Shown piece by piece: positions 8,916 through 17,817 of a stretch of DNA of 64,000 bases; within the stretch, counting starts at the first letter, position 1, and every line of letters starts with the position of its first letter. The stretch spans positions 434,001 to 498,000 of the forward strand of contig NZ_JASE01000005.1 in the NCBI RefSeq assembly GCF_000622325.1, read 5' to 3'. The position numbers and the translations under genes were made by a program. Origin of the DNA: Sulfitobacter geojensis (GTDB lineage: Bacteria > Pseudomonadota > Alphaproteobacteria > Rhodobacterales > Rhodobacteraceae). Under the pieces are notes generated by a model that ran no database searches, had not been told where the DNA came from, and was given only the letters and a program-made list of their open reading frames with translations.

Positions 8916-9592
8916 GCGGTTTGCGCGGCCTCAACGAACCCGTCCGATATGGCTTGGGCTACGAAACCATTAAGCGCGGCGATGCGCGGATCGGTACTAT
9001 CAGGCAGTACCATCGCCTGACGGACCGAGGTCAGTACGCCGGTCAGGATGCGAACGTCCGGCGATGTTGAAAACGCGGCCTCTAGCGAGGCACGAACACC
9101 GGCGACGGCATCGCACCGGCCTGCGCGAAATTCTTCAAAGCTTTCGGGCGGTGTGCCTAAATGCTCCAGTGTTGCGTGCTGCAGGTTTTTGGTCAGATGC
9201 ATGTCATACGCCGAACCGGTCGACGTTAAGATCTTTACGCCGGTTGCATCGACATCTTCGACGTCTACAAATGCGGAATCGCTGCGCACCGCAAAGGTCG
9301 CTTCGATCACAATATAGGGTTCGGTAAAGGCAATTTTTTCGGCACGCATTGGGTCGATTGCCAGAAACCCTACGTCCCATTTATCAAGGTGTGCATCATC
9401 AAATACTTTGCCTGCACCGCTATAGATAACAGGCTCCATGCGGGCCCCGATCTCGTCCGCCAGTCTTTTGGCCAGCGCGGGGCTGACGCCCCTCAGTTGA
9501 TCGCCGTCCTGATGGACCAAGGCGCGATTGCCAGTATTGATTGCGACGCGCAGCACACCGTCGTGTGCCAGTGTTTTCAATTCCGCCTGCAT
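8912..9592 (-). CDS. solute-binding-protein-like (SBP_bac_3) protein without signal peptide
   Basis: The 226 residues fit the type II periplasmic-binding fold: VLRVAINTGNRALV, DVGFLAIDPMRAEKIAFTEPY and an AVAGVRASLE region like amino-acid binding proteins. The N-terminus MQAELKTLAHDGVLRVAI has no signal sequence or lipobox, and the good ribosome site AAGGGA before ATG 9592 argues against a missed upstream start. It follows the AbrB gene by two bases. A cytoplasmic binding or enzymatic role (some relatives act as dehydratases) is possible. Function unresolved. Confidence 0.65.
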   Translation of the reverse strand: MQAELKTLAHDGVLRVAINTGNRALVHQDGDQLRGVSPALAKRLADEIGARMEPVIYSGAGKVFDDAHLDKWDVGFLAIDPMRAEKIAFTEPYIVIEATFAVRSDSAFVDVEDVDATGVKILTSTGSAYDMHLTKNLQHATLEHLGTPPESFEEFRAGRCDAVAGVRASLEAAFSTSPDVRILTGVLTSVRQAMVLPDSTDPRIAALNGFVAQAISDGFVEAAQTA

Positions 9593-9594
9593 CG

Positions 9595-10626
9595 TTATTT
9601 CCCTTCTCCAGTGTTTGTATCAAACAGCCGAACAAACAGCGGCGCGCCTAGAATGACCACAAATATACGTAGCACGTGATGGGCCACTACAAAGGCCATA
9701 TCAGCCCCTACGATCAAAGCCAGCACTGTCAGTTCTGCCTGCCCGCCCGGCGCGAAAGCCAAAATCGTTTCCATCGGCGGGGCAAGGCCTGCGACATGAA
9801 TGACCTCAACAAAGATCATGGTCAGCACCAGAAGGATTACGCAAAATCCCAGACCCGCTGTTACATCTGTGCGCACTTCGACCATGGTGACACCTGCATA
9901 TTTACTGCCCACACTCATGCCAATGAAAAACTGGGCGGCCCAGATCGCCTCGGCAGGTGGGCGATGGTTCAGAATTCCAGCCATCGCAAATGCCGCTGCG
10001 AGCAAAAGCGGACCCAGAATTGTAGCGCCGAACATGCCCGCGCGTTTCGCCATCTGCCATCCGGCAAGACCACAAAACACCATGATCGCAAGTTCCGCAG
10101 GCGCAATACTTGCGGCGGGGGCACCCGGAGGGTTGCTTAGATCAGCGTCCCAGACCCATTTCAGCAAAAACGGTAGAACCACGACAATCACCATCACCCG
10201 CGTCGCATGGATGAGTGACAGCGCGCGCACATCGCCGCCAGCTTCCTCTCCAAAGACAAGCATATCCTGCAAGCCACCCGGCATGGAGGAATAATAGCTG
10301 GTTGCGAAATTAAACCCCCAGAGGCGTTGAAAATATAGGACCCCGACCACCCCGATACAGCTGGTCATCACGGGGATCATCAGCAAGGTCGGCCACATCC
10401 CCACCATGGAACCGAGTAGGGTGGTTGTGAATGTCGCACCTACAGCTACGCCCAGAATGGTGCGCATCGCATCTTTCACCAGCTTAATCCCACGCATCGG
10501 AACACCCGCCATTGCGGCAATCAGGCACGCAAAGATCGGCCCCAGCAGCCAAGGCAGGGGCAGCTGCATCATCTTGAAAGCCAGAACACCAATTCCGGCG
10601 ACCACAAAGGCGTAAAGATGGGGCAT
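9595..10626 (-). CDS. AbrB-family membrane protein (putative transporter)
   Basis: Integral membrane protein of 343 residues with about ten hydrophobic helices arranged as two repeats. Each repeat carries the family pattern LPLPWLLGPIFACLIAA or MFGATILGPLLLAAAFAM, followed later by SSMPGGLQDMLVFGEEAGGD or AFAPGGQAELTVLALIVGAD. The family was once misnamed ammonia monooxygenase; its members are poorly characterised putative permeases. ATG 10626 shares one base with the gntR stop (TGATG). Co-transcription with gntR suggests that it moves the effector or product of the pathway (inference). Confidence 0.8.
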   Translation of the reverse strand: MPHLYAFVVAGIGVLAFKMMQLPLPWLLGPIFACLIAAMAGVPMRGIKLVKDAMRTILGVAVGATFTTTLLGSMVGMWPTLLMIPVMTSCIGVVGVLYFQRLWGFNFATSYYSSMPGGLQDMLVFGEEAGGDVRALSLIHATRVMVIVVVLPFLLKWVWDADLSNPPGAPAASIAPAELAIMVFCGLAGWQMAKRAGMFGATILGPLLLAAAFAMAGILNHRPPAEAIWAAQFFIGMSVGSKYAGVTMVEVRTDVTAGLGFCVILLVLTMIFVEVIHVAGLAPPMETILAFAPGGQAELTVLALIVGADMAFVVAHHVLRIFVVILGAPLFVRLFDTNTGEGK

Positions 10627-11291
10627 CACGATTGTAACACCTTGAGCCTGTGGCGCAGGGAGGTTTGCAAATGCGCCTCTGCCGCGTCACCCGCAGCCTG
10701 TTGATCGCCCGCAGCGATCGCCGTGATAATCTGTGCGTGCTGGCTGCTGACCGTTTTAATCCGCGCTTCGTCATCCAGCGTGGTTGGCCCCAGCAGAATC
10801 AACGCATTGTTGAGCGCACGTGCTGACGCCAGCAAAAAGCGATTGCGCGTAGCGAGGTAGATGCTGCGGTGAAAATCCTGATTGAGTGCGGCCGCGCGAG
10901 GAGTATCTTGGCCGGCACCATCAATCTGTTCGTTGATCTCTTTGAGCAGATCCACTTCGGCGGGGTTTGCATGTTTGGCGGCCATCTCGGCGGCCGTGCG
11001 CTCAAGGACCAGCCGCATTTCGTATAGCTCAACGATTTCTGTGGTGCTCAACGTGCGGATGACAGCGCCCAAGCGGGGGCGGTGTTCGACGATCCCGTCG
11101 CTTTCCAATTTGCGCAAGGCCTCCCGCACCGGAGTCCGCGACAGGCTGAGTTTCTTCGCCACGTCGATTTCGCGCAGACGGTCACCCGGCTGGAATTCCC
11201 CCGCCCTGATCGCCGCATGCAATCGATGGTACGCAAGCTCCCCTTGAGACATGTCTTGCAATTCTGTGCTGTGCATCTTAGTGAGACCCAT
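10626..11291 (-). CDS. GntR-family regulator, FadR/FCD subfamily
   Basis: DNA-binding regulator of 221 residues. An N-terminal winged helix spans about 15-85, with recognition region LSRTPVREALRKLESDGIVEHRPRLGA. The C-terminal FCD ligand domain has RLVLERTAAEMAAKH, the metal-binding DFHRSIYLATRN, and a late histidine. The start ATG 11291 has AGGTGG upstream; this ribosome site lies inside the palindrome at 11290-11315, so binding should also hinder its own expression. It heads the unit with the AbrB and binding-like genes and is divergent to the tcuA-like gene, which it most likely represses until the pathway acid binds. Confidence 0.88.
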   Translation of the reverse strand: MGLTKMHSTELQDMSQGELAYHRLHAAIRAGEFQPGDRLREIDVAKKLSLSRTPVREALRKLESDGIVEHRPRLGAVIRTLSTTEIVELYEMRLVLERTAAEMAAKHANPAEVDLLKEINEQIDGAGQDTPRAAALNQDFHRSIYLATRNRFLLASARALNNALILLGPTTLDDEARIKTVSSQHAQIITAIAAGDQQAAGDAAEAHLQTSLRHRLKVLQS

Positions 11292-11315
11292 ATTGTATCC
11301 ACCTGGATACAATAT
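11290..11315. promoter_or_regulatory. operator palindrome between gntR and the tcuA-like gene
   Basis: Arms ATATTGTATCCA and TGGATACAATAT are perfect reverse complements over 12 bases around a CC centre. The site covers the gntR ribosome binding site and start codon and ends 21 bases before the GTG of the flavoprotein gene. Its length and TTGTAT..ATACAA core fit GntR/FCD operators, so it most likely controls both divergent units. Confidence 0.8.
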
Positions 11316-11336
11316 AGATATGAAAAGGAAACACCA

Positions 11337-12806
11337 GTGTCAAAGTCAGTGATTGTCGTCGGAACAGGTAACGCCGCGCTTTGTGCCGCGATCGCGGCGT
11401 TGGAAAACGGGGCGCAGGTGACGCTGCTGGAAAAGGCTGATCAGGCTTTGGCGGGTGGCAATACCAAATATACGGCAGGCGCGATGCGCTTTGCCTATGA
11501 CGGGGCTGCGGATCTTTTGCCGCTGTTGCGCAATCCCGATGACCCTCGCGTTCAGAACGCTGACTTCGGGGGCTATGACACAGCGAAATTCGCCAGCAAC
11601 CTGCTGGCGTTTAACGATGGCCGCCCGCTGTCGGAGGAGCAAGAAGCGCTCGTCAACCTGTCGGGCGAGACGATGCGCTGGCTTGCATCCCATGACGTAA
11701 AGTTCGAGCCGATCTATAGCCGGCAAAGTTTTGAAAAAGACGGACGACATGTGTTTTGGGGCGGCTTGACACTGGCAGCAGAGAACGAAGGGGTTGGCCT
11801 ATTCGATATGGAGCTAGCGGCGGTTGAGCGGATGGGTGGCAAAGTCCGCTATAATAGCGCTGTCACCGGTCTGGTGACTGAAGGTGATGAGGTTATCGGT
11901 GTACGGGTTGGTGATGAGGTACTGTATGCAGACGCCGTAATCCTTGCCTCTGGTGGATTTGAGGCAAATGACGAGATGCGGGTCAAACATATGGGCCCGA
12001 ACTGGAAAGCCGCGAAAGTACGCGGCACGCCGCACAACACCGGCGACGGGCTGACAATGGCGAGCGCAGTCGGCGCGGCGGAATATGGTTTTTATGCTGG
12101 ATGCCATGCAACACCCATGGACCTACATATGGCTGATTTCGGTAACCTTGACCTGCCCGCTGGTGAACGCAAGAACTACCGCAAAATTTCATATTTTTTG
12201 GGCGTAATGCTGAATGCCGATGGCGCACGTTTTGTCGATGAGGGTGCCAATTTCCGCAACTACACTTATGCGCAATACGGTGCCGCCATTCTCGAGCAGC
12301 CGGGCCAGTTTGCTTGGCAGGTTTTCGATAGCAAAGTGTTCGATCTACTTTATGCCGAATACAGATTTCATGATGCCCATTTTGTAGAAGCTGATACCTT
12401 GGACGCGCTGGTGCCCCTGATGACTGGCGTAAACGCAGAGGCTGCCACCGCTACGCTTGATGCGTACAACGATGCGGTGGATGCCCAAACCGCGTTTGAT
12501 CCAACCGTCCTGGATGGCAAAGCAACCGATGGCTTGACGCCGCCCAAATCAAATTGGGCCCAGAAAATAGACAAGGGGCCCTTCCGCGCATTTCCGGTCA
12601 CCGGCGGGATAACGTTTACCTATGGGGGGCTGAAAGTAGACCCCAAGGGTAATGTCCTTAGGGAAGATGGATCAAAGGTTGCCGGCCTGTTTGCCTGCGG
12701 TGAAATTGTCGGCGGTGTATTTTTTGCGGGTTATCCGGGCGGATCAGGCCTTACGTCAGGCGCGGTGTTTGGACGACGTGCGGGGTATGGGGCGTCGCAA
12801 TCATAA
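11337..12806 (+). CDS. FAD-dependent dehydrogenase, tricarballylate dehydrogenase (TcuA)-like
   Basis: Flavoprotein of 489 residues in the fumarate reductase/succinate dehydrogenase flavoprotein superfamily. The N-terminal FAD loop is VIVVGTGNAALCAAIAALENG with LLEK after it. GGNTKYTAGAMRF follows, and the C-terminal FAD region reads GLFACGEIVGGVFFAGYPGGSG. The arrangement resembles TcuA, which oxidises tricarballylate to cis-aconitate; TcuB, its usual electron partner, is not present here. The start is GTG 11337 with AAAGGAAA upstream. It stands alone after the GntR operator. The link to a tricarboxylate transporter supports the TcuA assignment, but other alpha/beta-dehydrogenating substrates remain possible. 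Confidence 0.78.
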   Translation: MSKSVIVVGTGNAALCAAIAALENGAQVTLLEKADQALAGGNTKYTAGAMRFAYDGAADLLPLLRNPDDPRVQNADFGGYDTAKFASNLLAFNDGRPLSEEQEALVNLSGETMRWLASHDVKFEPIYSRQSFEKDGRHVFWGGLTLAAENEGVGLFDMELAAVERMGGKVRYNSAVTGLVTEGDEVIGVRVGDEVLYADAVILASGGFEANDEMRVKHMGPNWKAAKVRGTPHNTGDGLTMASAVGAAEYGFYAGCHATPMDLHMADFGNLDLPAGERKNYRKISYFLGVMLNADGARFVDEGANFRNYTYAQYGAAILEQPGQFAWQVFDSKVFDLLYAEYRFHDAHFVEADTLDALVPLMTGVNAEAATATLDAYNDAVDAQTAFDPTVLDGKATDGLTPPKSNWAQKIDKGPFRAFPVTGGITFTYGGLKVDPKGNVLREDGSKVAGLFACGEIVGGVFFAGYPGGSGLTSGAVFGRRAGYGASQS

Positions 12807-13127
12807 GCGGCTTACTGATCATCACGCCGATAGGTTTTTGACTGCTTTAGCGACCGCTTCTGGAAGCCCGCCAGTTTGTTGTGTCGGTATGTATCCGGCT
12901 AAACTGTGCGACAGGGTTGCAGAAACGCCCTGTGCGGGGCTGGCCGCAAAATAGGCATGTGTAACTGAACGAAAATATAGAAATGGTTTGGCGGCATTGT
13001 TGAGTAAGGCAGTGTCCCGCTGCCGCGTTTAAGGAGCACTGCGGGCTGGCAAAATCGCAAAAACGGGACTAGACCGCCGCATGATCGCATTTAAGCGATG
13101 TGCCTAGCGCGGATCGGAAACTTTGAC
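12807..13127. other. intergenic region between the tcuA-like gene and serB
   Basis: In 321 bases I see no credible gene. The stretch has short GC-rich inverted repeats, for example GGCAG / CTGCC near 13010 and ATCGC / GCGAT near 13085-13099, and must hold the serB promoter. It marks the right edge of the accessory block between serC and serB. No repeat, tRNA end or transposase remnant was noticed. Confidence 0.4.
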
Positions 13128-14003
13128 ATGTTTACAGTTGTTTTGCTGACTTCTCCAGAAAAAGGCGGGCTTGAGCCGTCCTTGGTTGAGAGCCTGCGCA
13201 ATGCTTGGGGGGGCGGGGACGCCATTTGGCTGGCACCGGATGAGGCTGCGGAATTCACCGTCGCTGAAATACCGGCGAACCGTTGGGAGGTCTGGGAAAG
13301 CTGTCAGGCGATGCAGGTGGATCTGGTGATTGTGCCGACCGCAACGCGGCGCAAAAAGATGCTGCTGGCCGATATGGACAGTACGATGATCCAGCAGGAA
13401 TGTATCGACGAACTGGCGGACGAAGCTGGCGTTGGCGAAAGGGTCAAAGACATCACTGCACGCGCCATGAATGGCGAGCTGGATTTCGACGGCGCCCTGC
13501 GCGAACGCGTCGGGTTGATGAAGGGGCTGGACGCGTCCGTGATCGACAAGGTTCTGGATGAGCGGATCAGTTTCATGCCCGGTGGTAAGGCCCTGTTGGC
13601 AACCATGAAGGCCAATGGTGGCCATGCGGCGCTGGTGTCAGGCGGGTTCACCGCCTTTACCGCCAAGGTTGCCGCAGCACTGGGTTTTGATGAAAACCGC
13701 GCCAACACATTGTTGATTGAAGATGGCGTTCTGACCGGTGAGGTCGGCATGCCGATTCTTGGCAAGCAGGCCAAAGTTGATGCCTTGGAGGAGATCACGG
13801 CCCGTTTGGGGTTAACAGATGCTGACGTGCTTGCGGTTGGGGACGGGGCGAATGATCTGGGAATGCTGGGTCGCGCTGGCATGGGGGTCGCGCTGCACGC
13901 CAAACCATCGGTCGCCGCGCAATGTGATGTCCGGGTAAACTTCGCCGATTTGACGGCGCTGCTTTACGTGCAGGGATATGCGAAGGATGAATTCCTGTCC
14001 TGA
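13128..14003 (+). CDS. serB: phosphoserine phosphatase
   Basis: HAD-superfamily phosphatase of 291 residues that dephosphorylates phosphoserine, the last step of serine synthesis. The N-terminal ~80 residues are an ACT-like region. HAD motif I is LLADMDSTMIQQECIDELA (nucleophile first Asp), motif II is the Ser in LVSGGFTAFT, and motif III/IV is the GDGANDLGML loop. ATG 13128 gives the family N-terminus MFTVVLLTSPEK; an in-frame ATG at 13098 gives an unusual extension. A strong hairpin follows the gene. Confidence 0.95.
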   Translation: MFTVVLLTSPEKGGLEPSLVESLRNAWGGGDAIWLAPDEAAEFTVAEIPANRWEVWESCQAMQVDLVIVPTATRRKKMLLADMDSTMIQQECIDELADEAGVGERVKDITARAMNGELDFDGALRERVGLMKGLDASVIDKVLDERISFMPGGKALLATMKANGGHAALVSGGFTAFTAKVAAALGFDENRANTLLIEDGVLTGEVGMPILGKQAKVDALEEITARLGLTDADVLAVGDGANDLGMLGRAGMGVALHAKPSVAAQCDVRVNFADLTALLYVQGYAKDEFLS

Positions 14004-14068
14004 CCGTTCGCGCACGGACGGCATCTGATTGATCCGCCATCGGGCATTCGGTTAGGCAGCGACAGGCA

Positions 14069-14100
14069 AAGTGGCACCCCTTTTCGAAAGGGTACCACTT
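14069..14100. terminator. bidirectional terminator-like hairpin between serB and the asparaginase gene
   Basis: The stem combines AAGTGG/CCACTT and CCCTTT/AAAGGG with a small internal loop and the loop TCG. It lies between two convergent genes, so it can serve both transcripts. No long T tract follows on either strand. Confidence 0.65.
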
Positions 14101-14106
14101 GGCGGC

Positions 14107-15087
14107 TTAAAGAAGACCGGCGGCCGGTTTCAGAATACCGGTTTCAATGCCGCGCCAGTTCTTGATCGGCGCGTTCATCCGTTTCAGCGTGGCTGGATGA
14201 TTGGCGTCGAGCACGCCTAATTTGACCAACAGCGCCGCAATCGCACATTCCGCAGCGCGGGTGGTGCCGCAGGCCGCCTTCAGCGCGATGCCAAGTTTCT
14301 GTTCCGGCAGGATCGCGATAAAGAACCCTTCGGCACCGGTTTTCAACGCGACCTTACCGTCCATCGCCCGCATCAACTCGGTACAGGCACGGGTTTCACC
14401 GGCAACCAGTTCCGGGTGTAGACGCATCGCCTGATGCAGGCGCGCCTCGGCGGAACCTTCGGGGGCGGCGGCAAAATGCGCCATGGCGCGGGCCATGCCA
14501 TGCAGGGTGCAGGCGTAATTCGGCGCAGAACACCCGTCGATCCCGTATCCGGGAGACGTTTCTTGGGTAACGGTTTCAAACGCCTCAAGGCAGGCGCGTT
14601 GCAAGGGGTGATCGGGATCAACATAATCCGGCCCCGCTTTCAGGTGCTGGGTCAACGTCAGAAAACCCGCGTGTTTGCCCGAACAATTGTTGTGAATCTG
14701 GCAGGGGGATTTATGGGCGCGGATCAGCCCTTCGTGGGCGTCCTTATCGGCGGGATCCTGCGGGCCACAGCGAAAATCATCGTCGTTCAGGCCAAGTGTT
14801 TCGAGCCATGTCGCCACAAGATCGGTATGGATTGCAGCGCCCTGATGGGAGGCGCAGGCAATGGCCAGTTGTTGGGTTGTCAGCCCGCGTTTGTCGGCCG
14901 CGCCTGACGTGATCAGCGGCAACGCCTGAATCATCTTTGACGAAGAACGCGGCATAATGGTGCGGGTCGGATCACCCCAAGCCTGCACGATTTCACCACT
15001 TGCATCGCATATCACAGCATGGCCGGAATGAACGCTTTCAAGGAAGGGGCCGCGCCAAACTTCGGTAAAGGGGGCTGCTTGGGTCAT
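14107..15087 (-). CDS. L-asparaginase II family (ReAV type)
   Basis: Amidohydrolase of 326 residues that converts asparagine to aspartate and ammonia. It belongs to the Rhizobium-type asparaginase II family, unrelated to E. coli AnsA/B. Signature residues are the Ser-Lys pair in MPRSSSKMIQALP, the cysteine- and lysine-containing NNCSGKHAGFLTLTQHL, and GYGIDGCSAPNYA. GAAGGTG precedes the ATG at 15087. It is a single gene, convergent with serB. No signal peptide is seen, so it acts in the cytoplasm. Confidence 0.9.
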   Translation of the reverse strand: MTQAAPFTEVWRGPFLESVHSGHAVICDASGEIVQAWGDPTRTIMPRSSSKMIQALPLITSGAADKRGLTTQQLAIACASHQGAAIHTDLVATWLETLGLNDDDFRCGPQDPADKDAHEGLIRAHKSPCQIHNNCSGKHAGFLTLTQHLKAGPDYVDPDHPLQRACLEAFETVTQETSPGYGIDGCSAPNYACTLHGMARAMAHFAAAPEGSAEARLHQAMRLHPELVAGETRACTELMRAMDGKVALKTGAEGFFIAILPEQKLGIALKAACGTTRAAECAIAALLVKLGVLDANHPATLKRMNAPIKNWRGIETGILKPAAGLL

Positions 15088-15263
15088 ATTTCACCTTCAA
15101 ATTAAGCGAAATCCTGCCAATCAGGGTTTCGTCTGTCGCCTGTTTCGCGTTAATATGCTCTTTGTCAAAAAGATAACAGGCACTTGACGCAAGAGCGATG
15201 CACAAAGCACCGCCAATAGGGCTTGGTCGGTATTGAGGTTAGGACAGCTTGGAGGCTGGACAG

Positions 15264-15794
15264 ATGGGAATGATGAAGAATTTCGGGTGTGCGATCGGGG
15301 TAGCAGCATTGCTGGCACCTGCCGCATTTGCGCAACAGCAAAGCACAAACCGCGTGGCGGCGAAAACCGACTGGAGCGTGTTTGTCGAGGATAACCCGAC
15401 AGAATGCTGGGGGGTTTCCACGCCCAAGGAAACTGTTAACTCGCGCGATGGTCGTGTTGTTGCGGTGAATCGCGGGCAGACCCTGTTGATGGTATTTTAC
15501 CGTCCGTCAGCGGGTGCCAAAGGGCAGGTTGCCTTTACCGGCGGATATCCCTTCGCATCGGGGTCCACCGTGACGATGGATATTTCGGGCAATTCTTTCG
15601 AGTTGTTCACCGAAGGGGAGTGGGCCTGGCCTGCGACCACGGATGATGATGCCAAAATCATCACCTCGATGAAGCGCGGTGCCAATGCGGTGCTGTCCGG
15701 TCAATCCGGTCGCGGGACGAAAACCAAAGATACCTTTTCGCTGCTGGGCTTTACAGCGGCAGTTGAAGACGCGGCAAAGCGCTGCGGCGGCTGA
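15264..15794 (+). CDS. invasion-associated locus B (IalB) family exported protein
   Basis: Protein of 176 residues with a signal peptide (about residues 1-23, core CAIGVAALLAPAAFA). The mature part has the IalB-type layout, with DWSVFVEDNPTECWGVSTP at the start and a single late cysteine in AAKRCGG that could pair with the early one. Free-living roseobacters carry such proteins without any known invasion role. ATG 15264 is favoured by GGAGG eight bases upstream; a TTG at 15249 is the in-frame alternative. Function in the periplasm is unknown. Confidence 0.8.
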   Translation: MGMMKNFGCAIGVAALLAPAAFAQQQSTNRVAAKTDWSVFVEDNPTECWGVSTPKETVNSRDGRVVAVNRGQTLLMVFYRPSAGAKGQVAFTGGYPFASGSTVTMDISGNSFELFTEGEWAWPATTDDDAKIITSMKRGANAVLSGQSGRGTKTKDTFSLLGFTAAVEDAAKRCGG

Positions 15795-15980
15795 TCCTGA
15801 TCGCAGGGTGGGCAGCGTGCCCACCTGACCCGGCAGGGGCATCCAAGCGATTTGCGCATCTCGCGGCGGCAAGATCGCGTATACGGACAAGCTGATGCGC
15901 GCCGGCGGTAAGCTACCGGAGGGATGCGGGTCTTTTGCAAATGCCGCGCAGTCCTATATAGCAAGCACATCCTTACATAG

Positions 15981-17171
15981 ATGAGTCGCCCCATGTCCGT
16001 TACTGCACCGATTACCCAAGATGTTCACACCATACCGCGCAAATTGCCGGAGGGTCCGCAGAACCTGATCGGGTTGACCCGCGAGGCGATGCGCGACGCG
16101 TTGATTGCCCATGGGACACCGGAAAAGCAGGCCAAGATGCGTGTTGGGCAGATCTGGCAGTGGATCTATGGCTGGGGCGTGCGCGACTTTGCCGAAATGA
16201 CCAATCTGTCCAAAGCATTCCGTGCCGAGTTGGCCGAGAATTTCGTGATCGAAATCCCGGAGGTGGTGACGCGGCAGGTGTCCGAGGATGGTACACGCAA
16301 GTATCTGGTGCGCATTGCGGGCGGCCATGAGGTAGAGATCGTTTATATTCCCGAAGAGGGGCGCGGAACGCTTTGTGTCTCTTCGCAGGTGGGGTGCACG
16401 CTGACCTGTTCGTTCTGCCATACGGGCACGCAAAAGCTGGTGCGCAACCTGACGGCTGGTGAAATCATCGGCCAGGTCTTGGTCGCGCGGGACGATCTGG
16501 GCGAATGGCCTGAAATTGGTGCCAAGAATGTCGAAGGGCGACTGTTGTCAAACATCGTCCTGATGGGCATGGGCGAGCCGCTTTATAATTTTGAGAACGT
16601 CCGCGACGCGATGAAGATCGCGATGGACCCAGAGGGGATTCAATTGTCGCGCCGCCGGATTACCCTGTCCACATCGGGCGTCGTGCCGGAGATTGCCCGT
16701 ACAGCCGAAGAAATCGGATGCCAGCTGGCAATATCGTTTCATGCGACCACGGATGAGGTGCGCGACAAACTGGTGCCGATCAACAAAAAGTGGAACCTCG
16801 AGGTATTACTGGAAGCCTTGCGGTCTTATCCGAAAGTGTCGAACTCCGAACGGATCACGTTTGAATATGTGATGCTTCACGGGGTGAATGACAGCGACGA
16901 AGATGCGCATCGTTTGGTTGAGTTGATCAAGGGTATTCCGGCAAAGATCAATTTGATCCCATTCAACGAATGGCCCGGTGCACCGTACAAACGATCGTCA
17001 AATAACCGTATCCGCGCGTTTTCCGAGATCGTGTATAATGCAGGCTACGCCTCGCCTGTGCGCAAACCGCGCGGCGAAGACATCATGGCGGCTTGTGGTC
17101 AGTTGAAATCCGCGACCGAGCGGTCCCGCAAGTCACGCAAACAGATCGAGGCGGAGGCGGGCCTGTCCTGA
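15981..17171 (+). CDS. rlmN: 23S rRNA/tRNA adenine-C2 methyltransferase
   Basis: Radical-SAM enzyme of 396 residues that methylates A2503 of 23S rRNA and A37 of some tRNAs. The iron-sulfur cysteines are Cys139, Cys143 and Cys146 in [26 protein letters not shown] is the SAM-binding GEP region, and a catalytic cysteine is present near the C-terminus in MAACGQLK. A start at 15993 ([10 protein letters not shown]) is equally possible; neither start has a strong ribosome site. The following phosphatase gene begins on the base after the stop codon. Confidence 0.95.
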   Translation: MSRPMSVTAPITQDVHTIPRKLPEGPQNLIGLTREAMRDALIAHGTPEKQAKMRVGQIWQWIYGWGVRDFAEMTNLSKAFRAELAENFVIEIPEVVTRQVSEDGTRKYLVRIAGGHEVEIVYIPEEGRGTLCVSSQVGCTLTCSFCHTGTQKLVRNLTAGEIIGQVLVARDDLGEWPEIGAKNVEGRLLSNIVLMGMGEPLYNFENVRDAMKIAMDPEGIQLSRRRITLSTSGVVPEIARTAEEIGCQLAISFHATTDEVRDKLVPINKKWNLEVLLEALRSYPKVSNSERITFEYVMLHGVNDSDEDAHRLVELIKGIPAKINLIPFNEWPGAPYKRSSNNRIRAFSEIVYNAGYASPVRKPRGEDIMAACGQLKSATERSRKSRKQIEAEAGLS

Positions 17172-17669
17172 ATGGCCGCGTGGTGTTTTCCCGTGCCGGT
17201 GTCCGGCGCGGGATCGCTTTGGATCATGCCCTGTCCGACAGCGGAACGATTGGCAGAATTGCGTGCGTCGGGTATTGATTGTGTTCTGTCGATGCTGCCG
17301 GCGGCAGAAGCATCCGATTTGGGAATGGAGCACGAAGAAGCCCTTTGTGCGTCGCTGGGTATGACATTCCTGTCTCACCCGATCCCTGATTTCGCCCTGC
17401 CTGATCCGCAAAAATTCAACGGTTTGATTGCAGATCTCAAGGCGCAGCTTGCGGAGTGCCGTTCGATCGCGATTCATTGCCGCGCAGGCATCGGGCGTAG
17501 CGGAATGGCGGCAGCCTGCACGCTTGTAGGCATGGGGCAAACTGCGCAAACGGCGATCGCGATGGTGAGCGGGGCCAGGGGTGTTTCAATTCCCGATACA
17601 GCGGAACAAGGCGAATTTATCGCCTCTTTCGCGGAGGGGATGAATAAGGGCAATGACTTAAGGTGCTGA
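17172..17669 (+). CDS. protein tyrosine/dual-specificity phosphatase family
   Basis: The 165 residues contain the phosphatase P-loop HCRAGIGRSG with nucleophile Cys103 and Arg109, and an upstream aspartate in HPIPDFALPDP that fits the general acid. The substrate is unknown; small bacterial members act on phosphotyrosine, phosphoinositides or nucleotides. The ATG follows the rlmN stop directly, so the two are probably co-translated. The first 20 residues lack a signal pattern, so the enzyme is cytoplasmic. Confidence 0.82.
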   Translation: MAAWCFPVPVSGAGSLWIMPCPTAERLAELRASGIDCVLSMLPAAEASDLGMEHEEALCASLGMTFLSHPIPDFALPDPQKFNGLIADLKAQLAECRSIAIHCRAGIGRSGMAAACTLVGMGQTAQTAIAMVSGARGVSIPDTAEQGEFIASFAEGMNKGNDLRC

Positions 17670-17699
17670 ATTGTATGTATTTACTTTGAATTGGACGTA

Positions 17700-17723
17700 A
17701 GGGAAGCCTGCGATGGCTTCCCT
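17700..17723 (+). terminator. hairpin after the phosphatase gene
   Basis: A nine-base-pair stem, AGGGAAGCC / GGCTTCCCT, with loop TGCGAT lies 31 bases past the stop. It is not followed by a T tract, so it may be a Rho-assisted or RNA-protecting end rather than a classical intrinsic terminator. Confidence 0.5.
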
Positions 17724-17817
17724 GAAATGACCCTTGTTCCGCCGTATTTCGGCGCGACTGTTGCCTTGGTTGGCTTCCAGATTGTTTCCATCGGAACAGA
17801 TAATCAGGATTGAACCC

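Noticed and set aside
12807-13127. Possible mobile-element boundary right of the tricarboxylate block
   Set aside because: No direct repeat, tRNA end or transposase trace was seen by eye, so no mobile element is claimed.
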